Shown: piece by piece, positions 1 through 8,624 of the stretch
Layout of the letters: each line of letters begins with the position of its first letter
How positions within the stretch are numbered: position 1 is the first letter of the stretch
Source of the DNA: Aquificaceae bacterium
GTDB lineage: Bacteria > Pseudomonadota > Gammaproteobacteria > Thiotrichales > Thiotrichaceae
Reading direction: 5' to 3'
Assembly (NCBI GenBank): GCA_003972955.1
Contig: QOAQ01000045.1
Location: forward strand, 1-36,918
DNA length: 36,918 nt
Made by a program: the position numbers and the translations under genes
The notes under the pieces: model-generated
Database searches by the model: none
The model's input: the letters and a program-made list of their open reading frames with translations, nothing else
What the model was told of the DNA's origin: nothing

Positions 1-145
1 TAGAGGAACTTAACTTGCTTTTTTGTCCCAGCTTGAATGATCTCAAATCGTTGCATAGAATAACTATGCGCCTCTTGAGATCATCCAACCTGAAACAAAA
101 ATTCTGCGTTATCTTCCTCTAGTTATTTAATTCGAAGTCCTTAGT
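1..145. repeat. Long palindromic repeat, copy 1 (cut by the window start)
   Basis: This is a multi-stem inverted repeat. The inner hairpin is GCATAG-AATAA-CTATGC, flanked by ATGATCTCAA / TTGAGATCAT, then by T-rich and A-rich arms, then by TAGAGGAA / TTCCTCTA at bases 1-8 and 114-121. The right arm continues to about 144 (AATTCGAAGTCCTTAG) with no partner inside the window, so the left end lies upstream of base 1. A second copy is at 16305-16469; the two share a 23-base identical core starting TATGCGCCTCTTGAGATC. The right end overlaps the ubiB stop codon (141-143). It could be a MITE-like element or a structured RNA/terminator; no coding capacity is seen. Confidence 0.8.
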
Positions 146-1796
146 GTCGCAATAAACTATACAAAAGCAACGCAAAACCACTGACTCCTAATATCAAACT
201 TGTTGTTGAGATACTCACCGCTACGGGCATTAATGCGGAGCTATTTAGTACAGCGGTGATAAGTAGAGTTGCGCCTGTGATGGTGATAATAATGCGCTTA
301 TTATGATGTTTTATTTCTTCACGCAGCTGCGCTAATTGCTCCGATTCACTTTGTTGGTTGAGCTGTTGCTTGTGAACATGATGGATAATTTCATTGAGCA
401 TAACGGGGATATGCGGTGTTTGCTCCATCAATTTAGGGAGGTCTGTTTTCGCGGCTTTCAGTAAGGAGCGGATACCAAACTGTTCATCGACACGACGTTG
501 TAAGAACGGTTTTGCGGTTTCCCATAGGTCAAGGTCTGGATAAACTTCACGTCCTAAGCCTTCGATATTTAACAAAGTTTTTTGTAGTAAAACCAGTTGT
601 GGTTGTACTTCCATATTAAAGCGACGTGCTGTTTGAAAGAGGCGCAGTAATAATTTTCCGTAAGATATTTCTTTTAACGGCAGTTGGAAGATTGGCTCAC
701 ACACGGTACGAATAGCGCTTTCAAATTCACTGGCATTGGTATCCGCAGGAACCCATCCTGAGGCAATGTGTGCTTCGGCGACACCTTTATAGTCACGATT
801 AAAAAAGGCATGAAAATTATCGGCGAGATAGCTTTGGTCTTCAGGGGTTAATGTACCCACAATGCCAAAATCAACAGCAATATATTTGGGGTCTTTTGGG
901 TTATTAATATCAATAAAGATATTGCCAGGATGCATATCCGCATGGAAAAAATTATGCGTAAAAACCTGAGTGAAAAATATATCTACACCCCGCTCGGCTA
1001 AGCGTTTCATATCCGCCCCCGCCGCGTGTAATTGACTAATATCACCACTAGGAACGCCATGAATACGCTCCATTGTCATGACATTACGCGCACATTGATT
1101 CCAGTATACTTTAGGTATGTAGAGGTCTTTGGAGTTTTTAAAGTTACGTCGTAATTGACCTGCATTCGCCGCCTCTCGCATGAGATCTAGCTCATCTAAA
1201 ATCGTTTTTTCATATTCCTCAACGACTTCAACAGCACGTAAACGCTTTCCTGTGGCGCTAAAGCGATGCACCATTTTTGCCATTAGATACATTAATTCAA
1301 TATCATGGCGTATGGTTTTTTCAATTTCAGGACGGACAACTTTTACAATGACTTCTTCGCCTGTGCGTAATATTGCCGCATGAACTTGGGCAATGGAGGC
1401 AGAGGCTAAGGGCGTATCTTCAAATATCTGAAATAAATCATCGATGGGTTGTTCTAGCTCGCGCTCTATTATTTCGCGGGCAGCTTGAGGTGAGAAGGGG
1501 GGAACATTATCTTGTAGTTTTGCTAACTCATCGGCAATATCTTCTTCGAGCATATCGCGACGTGTAGACAGCATTTGTCCTAGCTTTACAAAAACAGGGC
1601 CTAAGTCCTCTAACGCCTTGCGGATACGTTCACCACGAGAACGTGTTTCTTTTTTGCGCCAATTCCACGGAGAGAGATGATAGATAAAGCGGAGTGGCTT
1701 TAATGCGGGAATATTATAAATAATGTCGTCTAAGCCATGACGAATGAGGACGCGATTTATTTCAATCAGGCGTAAGGTCTGCGAGAAAAAATTCAT
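141..1796 (-). CDS. ubiB: UbiB, atypical kinase-like protein for ubiquinone biosynthesis
   Basis: This is a member of the ABC1/ADCK/UbiB family, an inner-membrane ATPase-like protein that supports the ubiquinone biosynthetic complex. The 551-residue length is usual. Visible motifs are the family KxGQ segment (FVKLGQMLSTRRD, about residue 70), ASIAQVHAA, the VIVKVVRP lysine, the catalytic-loop equivalent FFHADMHPGNIF and the metal-binding AVDFGIVG. The last 50 residues form two hydrophobic segments, the expected C-terminal membrane anchor. It is third in ubiE-ubiJ-ubiB: its ATG directly follows the ubiJ stop (TAAATG), so translation is probably coupled. The stop codon lies inside the end of a palindromic repeat, which may also act as the operon's 3' structure. 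Confidence 0.97.
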   Translation of the reverse strand: MNFFSQTLRLIEINRVLIRHGLDDIIYNIPALKPLRFIYHLSPWNWRKKETRSRGERIRKALEDLGPVFVKLGQMLSTRRDMLEEDIADELAKLQDNVPPFSPQAAREIIERELEQPIDDLFQIFEDTPLASASIAQVHAAILRTGEEVIVKVVRPEIEKTIRHDIELMYLMAKMVHRFSATGKRLRAVEVVEEYEKTILDELDLMREAANAGQLRRNFKNSKDLYIPKVYWNQCARNVMTMERIHGVPSGDISQLHAAGADMKRLAERGVDIFFTQVFTHNFFHADMHPGNIFIDINNPKDPKYIAVDFGIVGTLTPEDQSYLADNFHAFFNRDYKGVAEAHIASGWVPADTNASEFESAIRTVCEPIFQLPLKEISYGKLLLRLFQTARRFNMEVQPQLVLLQKTLLNIEGLGREVYPDLDLWETAKPFLQRRVDEQFGIRSLLKAAKTDLPKLMEQTPHIPVMLNEIIHHVHKQQLNQQSESEQLAQLREEIKHHNKRIIITITGATLLITAVLNSSALMPVAVSISTTSLILGVSGFALLLYSLLRH

Positions 1797-2432
1797 TTAT
1801 TTTTCGTTATCCTGATCTTTCTTTGACTGTTGCAGAATATAGTGATTAATACGTGCTTCAAGGCGATCAACTCCCATACGTAACTCATCAACTTGATCAA
1901 GGTAGTGATTGATTTCAGCTTCTGCGGGGGTGAGTTTGACCTCTTCACTAATGTATTCAGAGGTATTTAGTTTTATTGCTTCCAAGCTTTCTTGCAACCA
2001 TTCAAAACCCGTTGATGTGACTTGTCCTGCCTGATGTGCCACAACATCGCCAACGAGCTTAGAAAGTAGCTCCTCCCAGTCAATATCGACTTCACTCAAA
2101 ATACGACTAAACTCTGCTCCAAGGTGAGTGTCACCTGCAATACTGGCATCACTATCTAATAAGGTTTTTCCTGAATTTTTTGCGACGCCTAAACGTATCA
2201 AAGCCATCGGTGAACCTGTAATAGTTGTATCAGGCTCTCCCGCATAATTACCCATTACCGCGATATTTTGTTTATCAGGTAAAAAATAAAGATCTAACTC
2301 TAAGCCACTGATATGCAAACAAATGACTTTGCCCTGCATATCGGCAAATTTATCTAAAGTCTCCCCATCTAATGCTAACCATGCATTGAGAGAGGTTTCG
2401 ATACTGGCGAGAATGGCAACAGGTAACTGCAT
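1797..2432 (-). CDS. ubiJ: UbiJ, SCP2-domain accessory factor for ubiquinone biosynthesis
   Basis: UbiJ has an N-terminal SCP2-like lipid-binding domain and works with UbiK as an assembly factor for the soluble Ubi complex. Here the SCP2 part covers about residues 15-110 (including the GEPDTTITGSPMALIRL segment), and the C-terminus is a charged helix (DQVDELRMGVDRLEARI) matching the family's coiled-coil tail. The ORF-track start is a GTG that would overlap ubiE by 38 bases. I prefer the internal ATG giving MQLPVAILASIETSLN, which begins 4 bases after the ubiE stop and matches the usual UbiJ start. Sequence conservation is low in this family, so the call rests on domain plus position between ubiE and ubiB. 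Confidence 0.92.
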   Translation of the reverse strand: MQLPVAILASIETSLNAWLALDGETLDKFADMQGKVICLHISGLELDLYFLPDKQNIAVMGNYAGEPDTTITGSPMALIRLGVAKNSGKTLLDSDASIAGDTHLGAEFSRILSEVDIDWEELLSKLVGDVVAHQAGQVTSTGFEWLQESLEAIKLNTSEYISEEVKLTPAEAEINHYLDQVDELRMGVDRLEARINHYILQQSKKDQDNEK

Positions 2433-2436
2433 GATA

Positions 2437-3198
2437 TTAAAGTTTATAGCCGATATGCAGGGCAACAATACCACCTGTCATATTGTGATACGTAGTGCGC
2501 TCAAAACCTGCCTCATCCATCATTCCTTTTAAAGTCTCCTGATCGGGGTGCATACGAATAGATTCTGCTAAATAGCGGTAACTATCCGCATCATTCGCCA
2601 CTATTTTTCCAATCAACGGCAATAATTTAAACGAGTATTGGTCGTAAATTGTGTTAAGACCTGGCACAACAGGCTTAGAAAATTCCAATACCATTAATTT
2701 CCCACCAGGCTTTAATGTCCGCAGAATAGAACGTAGCGCCTTGTCTTTATCCGTTACATTACGTAAACCAAACGCAATGGTGACGATATTAAAGTGATTA
2801 TCAGGAAAGGGCAGGCATTCAGCATTCGCCTGTACGTATTCAACATTACCTGCAATGCCCATATCGATTAAGCGTGAGCGACCATTTTCTAGCATCGAGC
2901 CATTAATATCGGATAAAACAACATTTCCTTCTGAGCCAACAATACGTGAGAATTTAGCCGCTAAATCCCCCGTACCACCCGCCAAATCAAGAATCGTATC
3001 TCCACGTTTAGCACCAGACTTATCAATGGTATAACGCTTCCATAAACGATGCACACCTGCTGACATCAAGTCATTCATTACATCGTACTTATCGGCTACC
3101 GAATGGAAGACCCCTGCCACTTTGCTGGCTTTCTCTTCGACAGGGACTTGAGTGTATCCAAAATGAGTAGACTGTTTTTCTGAGGTTTTATTCGACAT
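2437..3198 (-). CDS. ubiE: UbiE, ubiquinone/menaquinone C-methyltransferase
   Basis: This is the SAM-dependent C-methyltransferase that methylates the benzoquinol ring in ubiquinone synthesis (and demethylmenaquinol where menaquinone is made). The 253 residues are full length. SAM-binding motif I is [12 protein letters not shown] (about residues 68-80), the acidic residue of motif II is in VLSDIN, and the UbiE signature regions [14 protein letters not shown] and [15 protein letters not shown] are present. The C-terminus [14 protein letters not shown] is typical. AGGA lies about 8 bases before the ATG. It is the first gene of the minus-strand ubi operon and diverges from the SGNH hydrolase across a 171-base gap that should carry its promoter; I could not pick a convincing -35/-10 pair. 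Confidence 0.97.
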   Translation of the reverse strand: MSNKTSEKQSTHFGYTQVPVEEKASKVAGVFHSVADKYDVMNDLMSAGVHRLWKRYTIDKSGAKRGDTILDLAGGTGDLAAKFSRIVGSEGNVVLSDINGSMLENGRSRLIDMGIAGNVEYVQANAECLPFPDNHFNIVTIAFGLRNVTDKDKALRSILRTLKPGGKLMVLEFSKPVVPGLNTIYDQYSFKLLPLIGKIVANDADSYRYLAESIRMHPDQETLKGMMDEAGFERTTYHNMTGGIVALHIGYKL

Positions 3199-3369
3199 AA
3201 GATATTCCTGATGAATCTTTTAGTGTGCTTATTGTAACAATCAATGAGGCTCTTATACATGATTTATTTTTGCGTTTAAATTCCATGCAGACTACACAAA
3301 AATTGCATATTCGGGTTAAGTTTGGCAATAACTGCTATGCTATTTGTATGTTTTAAGGAGAGATTTTTA

Positions 3370-4152
3370 ATGTGTGCTCCTTATCGACTTATAAATAAAA
3401 TAATTTGGAAAAATTCTCTCATGAAACACTTATTTAAAATCACCTTAGCCATCGCTTTATACCTGCCTGTTAGTAGCTATGCTGATAATCAAAAAATTAA
3501 AATTCTACCATTAGGTGACTCCATCACTTGTGCAAGTAAATATAAGGAAAGCTATCGTTATCCTTTATGGAAGCATCTAGTCGATGCGGGTAAGGGAAAG
3601 CAAATTGAATTTATTGGTAGCCAAATCAAAAAAGGGAATAATGGAAGGGTGTGGAAGCCATACAAAGGTTTGGCTTTTCCTGAAGCTAATGAAGGGCATT
3701 CTGGTTGGAGAGCTGATCAGGTTTTAGAGGGGGTATCCAATGCTGAAAAGGGTTTAGATACATGGATTGCTGGCTACCGTCCTGATATAGCGTTGATCCA
3801 CTTAGGGACGAATGATGTGTATCAGTCACAAAGCCCTGAATCTACTCGTGATGAAATTGAGCAGATTATTTTAAAATTACGGAATAAAAATCCTAAGATA
3901 AAAGTGCTACTTGCTAAAATTATACCGATGAGAATGGATAATGGTGTGCCACGTTTAAATCGTTTGCTTACTCAGCTTGTGATTAAATTAAATACAACAC
4001 AGTCACCTGTGGTTAGCGTCGATATGTATTCAGGTTTTAGTATTAATACTGATATGCAAAAAGATAAAATCCACCCTAATGCAAAGGGTGAAAAGAAAAT
4101 GGCAAAGCGTTGGTTTGATGCTTTGATCAGTCATCACTTTCTTTCCAAGTAG
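3370..4152 (+). CDS. Secreted SGNH/GDSL-family hydrolase
   Basis: This is an exported esterase/lipase-fold hydrolase of the SGNH superfamily; its substrate is unknown and could be an acyl ester or an acetylated glycan. Block I is LPLGDSITC (nucleophile Ser), block III is HLGTNDVYQ, and block V is DKIHPNAKG (catalytic Asp and His). A signal-like hydrophobic stretch ITLAIALYLPVSSYA precedes the mature start at DNQK. Start choice: an AAGGAG sits 9 bases before the ATG at 3370, giving a long polar leader before the hydrophobic core. The ATG at 3421 would give a more ordinary signal peptide (MKHLFK...) but has a poorer ribosome site. The track start at 3322 has no support. It stands alone, convergent with hppA. 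Confidence 0.85.
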   Translation: MCAPYRLINKIIWKNSLMKHLFKITLAIALYLPVSSYADNQKIKILPLGDSITCASKYKESYRYPLWKHLVDAGKGKQIEFIGSQIKKGNNGRVWKPYKGLAFPEANEGHSGWRADQVLEGVSNAEKGLDTWIAGYRPDIALIHLGTNDVYQSQSPESTRDEIEQIILKLRNKNPKIKVLLAKIIPMRMDNGVPRLNRLLTQLVIKLNTTQSPVVSVDMYSGFSINTDMQKDKIHPNAKGEKKMAKRWFDALISHHFLSK

Positions 4153-4190
4153 TCGTTCACTTATCTTCTGAAATCTGCAAGATGTGTAAT

Positions 4191-4224
4191 AAAAAAGCGG
4201 TATGAAATTTCTATTTCATACCGC
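4191..4224 (-). terminator. Rho-independent terminator of hppA
   Basis: A perfect 12-bp stem, GCGGTATGAAAT / ATTTCATACCGC, has a 4-base loop. Read on the minus strand it is followed by six U residues (the A-run at 4191-4196). It lies about 115 bases beyond the hppA stop and 40 bases beyond the convergent SGNH gene, for which it could also act though without a U-tract in that direction. Confidence 0.85.
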
Positions 4225-4278
4225 CGTACTACTTTCATAAAATTTATAGAAAGTCTGTTTTCGTAATCGTTTAGATTC

Positions 4279-4315
4279 CCCCTGAAATTTGTCAGTTCAA
4301 GGCAAATTTCAGGGG
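4279..4315. repeat. Perfect 13-bp hairpin between the hppA stop and its terminator
   Basis: CCCCTGAAATTTG and CAAATTTCAGGGG form a perfect 13-bp stem with an 11-base loop. No U-tract follows in either direction, so it is not a classic terminator; it could stabilise the hppA 3' end. The segment CTGAAATTTGTCAG recurs exactly at 29995-30008, also just after a gene end, so it may belong to a small dispersed repeat family. Confidence 0.6.
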
Positions 4316-4339
4316 AGTAGGTGAACAGTTAGCAATTTT

Positions 4340-6376
4340 CTACATCAAAGGAATCATCAATAAAGCAACAATATTGATAATTTTGATTAAAGGATTAATC
4401 GCAGGACCTGCTGTATCTTTGTAGGGGTCACCCACAGTATCACCTGTGATAGCAGCTTTATGTGCTTCAGAGCCTTTACCACCGTAGTTATCATCTTCGA
4501 TATATTTCTTTGCGTTATCCCATGCACCACCACCTGTGGTCATAGAAATTGCGAGGAATAAACCTGTTACGATTGTTCCTATTAGTAAGCCACCAAGTGC
4601 TTGTGGACCAAGCCATAGACCTACAATTAATGGAACCAATACGGGTAATAAAGAAGGTAAGATCATTTCTTTTATGGCTGATTTTGTGAGTAAGTCAACC
4701 GTACGAGAATAATCTGGCTTCTCTGTGTTTTCCATAATGCCAGGCTTTTCTTTAAACTGACGACGTACTTCTATCACAACTGCACCTGCTGCTCTACCAA
4801 CCGCTTCCATTGCCATTGCGCCAAATAAGAAGGGGATTAAGCCACCAATAAATAAACCAATAATGACCATGTGATTGGAGAGATCAAAGGTAATTGCACC
4901 ATTACCATGTGCTGATAATCCATGAGTAAAGTCGGCAAATAAAACCAGTGATGCTAATGCCGCAGAACCGATGGCATAACCTTTGGTAACTGCTTTTGTT
5001 GTATTACCAACAGCATCTAAGGCATCGGTTGTTTTACGTACATCTTCAGGAAGGTTTGCCATTTCTGCGATACCACCCGCGTTGTCTGTCACAGGACCAA
5101 ACGCATCCATTGCAACAATAATCCCTGTCATTGATAGCATGGAGGTTGCTGCGATAGCGATACCAAACAGTCCCGCGTAGTGATGTGCTGCGAAAATACC
5201 TAAGCAGATAACAATTACAGGTGCTGCGGTAGACTTCATTGAAATAGCAAGACCTGCGATAACATTTGTTCCGTGACCTGTTGTAGAAGCTTTTGCTAAG
5301 TGTTTAACAGGCTTAAATGATGTTGAGGTGTAGTAATCGGTTACAACAACAAGTAGGGCGGTTACTGCTAAGCCGATTAATGCACTGAAATAAATAGACA
5401 TAGCACTATAAGCAACACCTTCTAAACTTGTTATCGATGGTAATAACCATGTAGTGACAGGGTAGAAAAAGACTGCCGATAAAACACCTGAAACAATCAA
5501 ACCTTTATACAGTCCTTTCATTACCTTGCCATCACTGCCGACCGATACAAAGAAAGTACCGATAATGGATGCAATAATAGAAACAGCACCTAATACAAGA
5601 GGATAGATAACGGCATTAGAACCAACACCAAAGGTGAGTGCCGCTAACATTAAGGTCGCTATAATAGTTACTGCGTAGGTTTCAAATAAGTCTGCCGCCA
5701 TACCTGCACAGTCACCCACATTATCTCCTACATTGTCTGCAATAACCGCAGGATTACGTGGATCATCTTCAGGAATTCCAGCTTCAATTTTACCCACAAG
5801 GTCAGCACCAACATCAGCACCTTTTGTAAAAATACCACCACCTAGTCGAGCAAAAATAGAAATTAATGATCCGCCAAAGGCTAGACCAATTAAAGGAGCA
5901 AGATCAGGGGCAGCACCATCAGCACGCATTGCAACGAGCAATAAAAGAAAGCCTGTGACACCGACTAAACCAAGTCCAACAACAAGTAATCCTGTTACTG
6001 CACCACCACGAAAAGCAACTTGCATGGCAGGGTTTAAACCATCTTTAGCCGCTTCAGTCGTACGAATATTGGCACGTACAGCAACATACATCCCGATATA
6101 ACCTGCTAAAGAGGATAAGACAGCGCCAATAATAAAGCCAGAGGCTGTCAATGCGCCTAGCGCATACCAAAGTGCAACAAAGAGAATAACGCCAACGATA
6201 CTAATCGCAGAATACTGACGTTTAAAATAAGCAGTGGAACCTTCTTGAATCGCTTTGGCGATCTCCCTCATCTCTGGGTTTCCCTCGGGTTTTGAGAGAA
6301 CCCAACGTATCGAATATACGCCGTACAGCAAGGACGCAAACGCGCATCCTAGTGCTATCATTAATCCTAGTGACAT
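4340..6376 (-). CDS. hppA: Membrane-bound H+-translocating pyrophosphatase, K+-independent type
   Basis: It hydrolyses pyrophosphate and pumps protons across the membrane, recovering energy from PPi made in biosynthesis. The 678 residues with about 16 hydrophobic segments fit the family. The substrate-binding segments are present: [20 protein letters not shown], then [19 protein letters not shown], and near the C-terminus [12 protein letters not shown] and [18 protein letters not shown]. The diagnostic stretch reads [10 protein letters not shown]; Lys at this place marks the K+-independent (type II) class, where K+-dependent enzymes have Ala. A near-perfect AGGAGG lies 8 bases before the ATG, suggesting strong translation. 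It is monocistronic and followed by two hairpins. Na+-pumping seems unlikely from the type, but ion specificity was not tested residue by residue. Confidence 0.97.
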   Translation of the reverse strand: MSLGLMIALGCAFASLLYGVYSIRWVLSKPEGNPEMREIAKAIQEGSTAYFKRQYSAISIVGVILFVALWYALGALTASGFIIGAVLSSLAGYIGMYVAVRANIRTTEAAKDGLNPAMQVAFRGGAVTGLLVVGLGLVGVTGFLLLLVAMRADGAAPDLAPLIGLAFGGSLISIFARLGGGIFTKGADVGADLVGKIEAGIPEDDPRNPAVIADNVGDNVGDCAGMAADLFETYAVTIIATLMLAALTFGVGSNAVIYPLVLGAVSIIASIIGTFFVSVGSDGKVMKGLYKGLIVSGVLSAVFFYPVTTWLLPSITSLEGVAYSAMSIYFSALIGLAVTALLVVVTDYYTSTSFKPVKHLAKASTTGHGTNVIAGLAISMKSTAAPVIVICLGIFAAHHYAGLFGIAIAATSMLSMTGIIVAMDAFGPVTDNAGGIAEMANLPEDVRKTTDALDAVGNTTKAVTKGYAIGSAALASLVLFADFTHGLSAHGNGAITFDLSNHMVIIGLFIGGLIPFLFGAMAMEAVGRAAGAVVIEVRRQFKEKPGIMENTEKPDYSRTVDLLTKSAIKEMILPSLLPVLVPLIVGLWLGPQALGGLLIGTIVTGLFLAISMTTGGGAWDNAKKYIEDDNYGGKGSEAHKAAITGDTVGDPYKDTAGPAINPLIKIINIVALLMIPLM

Positions 6377-6749
6377 AAAATATTACCTCCTAAAGGTATT
6401 AGAAATTAGTAAAATGGATAAAATAAGCGGTGAAACTGTATTGTAATTTTTTTGCACTTACCTTGACCTAGTACTCCATTAAAATAATATTTATAGAGTA
6501 TTTTGAGTGTGTTTGATGAACTATGATCATGAGTGTAGATGCATTTGAAATTAAAATAGCAAATATAGATCTATAGTCGAGTAGTTTTATTTTAAAATAA
6601 CCCTAGCTGTTGATTTATAAGGTAAAAAGATAGACAAAAGGTGATTTATTAAGTAGGAAATTAAGATTTCTACTAATGTTTATCGCTACCATAAATACTT
6701 TTTTGCTGATACATTATTTAGATATAAGGCGTATTGTAGAGGCTACATC
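6377..6749. other. 373-base divergent intergenic region, AT-rich
   Basis: This gap separates hppA (minus) from the beta-helix lipoprotein gene (plus). It is strongly AT-rich and must hold both promoters. Only one plausible sigma70-like element was picked out (6463-6490, plus strand). No ORF with coding character, RNA gene or large repeat was seen. Confidence 0.5.
6463..6490 (+). promoter_or_regulatory. Candidate sigma70-type promoter
   Basis: TTGACC and TAATAT are separated by 16 bases on the plus strand in the hppA/beta-helix divergent region. Transcription would start near 6497 and leave a leader of about 250 bases before the ATG at 6750. AT-rich DNA gives many chance -10 matches, so this is weak support. 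Confidence 0.25.
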
Positions 6750-8618
6750 ATGGGGAAAACAAAGTTGTTAAAATTTTATTTATTTAGCTCAGTTCTGATT
6801 GTAGCGCTTAGTTGTCTCTTTGCATGTGGTCGTAGTCAGTCTTTTGATGTTGAGTTTAGTAGTAATGTCGAGACGATTGAGTCAGGCAATAACATTCAAC
6901 TGTCATGGTCATCACAAAATGCTTCACGTTGCTATAGCAATGATTTTGATAGCAAAAATCAGGTTTCTGGTACGATCACATTAAAAATTGTTACCACTAC
7001 CACCTATACCATCACGTGTAGTAACAGCCAAAATAGCACCATCAGCAAACAACTCACCGTATCGGTTAGTTCAGCAAAAATTGAATCAAGTAATAGCGCT
7101 GGAGCGACGTATTATGTTGCTAATAATGCACTTGCTAATAACAGCAATACAGGAGCAAGCGATGCACCTTGGCGTAATATTCAATTTGCGATTGATCAAC
7201 TCGTGGCAGGTGATACCTTAATTATTAAAGCGGGTATCTATGAAGAAACAGTGTTGCTGTCGGGTGCTAAACACTCAGGCATCGCGAATGCTCCTATTCG
7301 TATTCAAGCACAAGATGGAGCAGTTATTGATGGGAGTCATTTAACACCTAAAGGATCTCAGGGCTTAATAACACTGCAAGATGTCAAGTATGTAACGATT
7401 GATAATATAGAGCTAAGAAATTTTAGGACTGCTAGTGGAGATGAAATAAGTGATACACCCATAGGGATATATATTAAAGGAGCTTCTGCTCATCTTTATA
7501 TTGCAAATAATTACATCCATCACATAGAAAACCGTTCAAACTGTGGTCAATCATCAGGCTGTGGCACAGGGGCAAATGGTATTGCCGTTTATGGAGATAC
7601 ACGTACTGCGATCAGCGATATAGTGCTGTCTGGAAATGAAATTTCACACTGTATTTTATCATCCAGTGAGGCTTTTACGTTGAATGGCAATATTGATGGA
7701 TTCAAAGTGTTAAATAATTATGTACATGATAATAACAATATAGGTATCGATATTATTGGCTATGAGTCTGACACCTGTAGCACTTGCGCTCCAGAGGAAA
7801 ATCGTGCCAGAAATGGTCTTGTCCAAGGTAATAAGATTATAAATAACTCAACAAATTTAGCATTAGGTCGTTTTAGCAATAACCCATGGTATGAAGGGGA
7901 TGACGGTAGTGCAGGGGGCTTTTATGTCGATGGTGGTAGAAATATCGTGTTTGATCGTAATATATCCTCTAAAAATGATATTGGTTTTGAATTTGCAAGC
8001 GAGCATTCTGCGAAGTTTAGCGAAGATATTTTAATGAGAAATAATTTACTCTTCGCAAATCGAGAAGCAGGTTTATCTATTGGTGGTTACGCTCAAGACA
8101 GCCGTGCAGAAGGTGGTGGTGGCACAAAAAATATTGCTATTTTTAATAATACCTTTTATAAAAATAAAGGTTGGGGGACTGAAATTAACTTTTCTTACCG
8201 TATAAGTGCCGTACAACTGGCAAATAATATTATTGTTGGCGAAGGTGATATAGCCGATAACTTCTCAAGCGAAATAAATGCTCAGAATGACCATATAACA
8301 TGGCTCAATAACCTATGGTGGGCTACCAATAATAGTGACACATCAACGCTGCAAGGATCTTTTATTGCCGAAGACCCTCTGTTTATCGCGCCCACACAAG
8401 GAAATCTTCATTTACAAACTAACTCTGTCGTGATTGATCGTGCCATCATTCAAGCACCACTTAGCACATGGAAGAATGCTTTTTGGCAGCGCTTATTATT
8501 GACGGATGGAATTCTTTCCGTACATGGAAAGCAAGATATTTATGGCAATAGCCGTTTTAATAATCGTTTAGATATAGGTGCGGAAGAAGTGATTATTGTT
8601 GAGAGTAATTCAAGCTAA
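6750..8618 (+). CDS. Probable lipoprotein with Ig-like domain and right-handed parallel beta-helix
   Basis: This is an exported 622-residue protein. Residues 1-26 form a signal with a lipobox-like end (CLFAC), suggesting a lipoprotein, although Phe at -2 is not standard. Residues about 35-107 look like a small beta-sandwich domain with two Cys (SGNNIQLSWSSQNASRC ... TYTITC). From about residue 118 the pattern YYVANN...SDAPWRNIQFAIDQLVAGDTLIIKAG matches the DUF1565 / pectate-lyase-like beta-helix opening, and the rest is a string of N-rich coils with IxIxxN periodicity. Such folds occur in polysaccharide lyases, epimerases and adhesins; no catalytic set could be assigned. Its stop lies 6 bases from the convergent algC stop. 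GAGG lies 10 bases before the ATG. Confidence 0.8.
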   Translation: MGKTKLLKFYLFSSVLIVALSCLFACGRSQSFDVEFSSNVETIESGNNIQLSWSSQNASRCYSNDFDSKNQVSGTITLKIVTTTTYTITCSNSQNSTISKQLTVSVSSAKIESSNSAGATYYVANNALANNSNTGASDAPWRNIQFAIDQLVAGDTLIIKAGIYEETVLLSGAKHSGIANAPIRIQAQDGAVIDGSHLTPKGSQGLITLQDVKYVTIDNIELRNFRTASGDEISDTPIGIYIKGASAHLYIANNYIHHIENRSNCGQSSGCGTGANGIAVYGDTRTAISDIVLSGNEISHCILSSSEAFTLNGNIDGFKVLNNYVHDNNNIGIDIIGYESDTCSTCAPEENRARNGLVQGNKIINNSTNLALGRFSNNPWYEGDDGSAGGFYVDGGRNIVFDRNISSKNDIGFEFASEHSAKFSEDILMRNNLLFANREAGLSIGGYAQDSRAEGGGGTKNIAIFNNTFYKNKGWGTEINFSYRISAVQLANNIIVGEGDIADNFSSEINAQNDHITWLNNLWWATNNSDTSTLQGSFIAEDPLFIAPTQGNLHLQTNSVVIDRAIIQAPLSTWKNAFWQRLLLTDGILSVHGKQDIYGNSRFNNRLDIGAEEVIIVESNSS

Positions 8619-8624
8619 CCATTC

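Noticed and set aside
5733-6101. 122-residue plus-strand ORF across hppA
   Set aside because: It is antisense to a highly conserved part of hppA; its composition is that of a shadow frame.
6467-6481. CTAGTACTCCA shared with the hairpin at 30089
   Set aside because: An 11-base match is expected by chance in this length of DNA and the first site has no hairpin.
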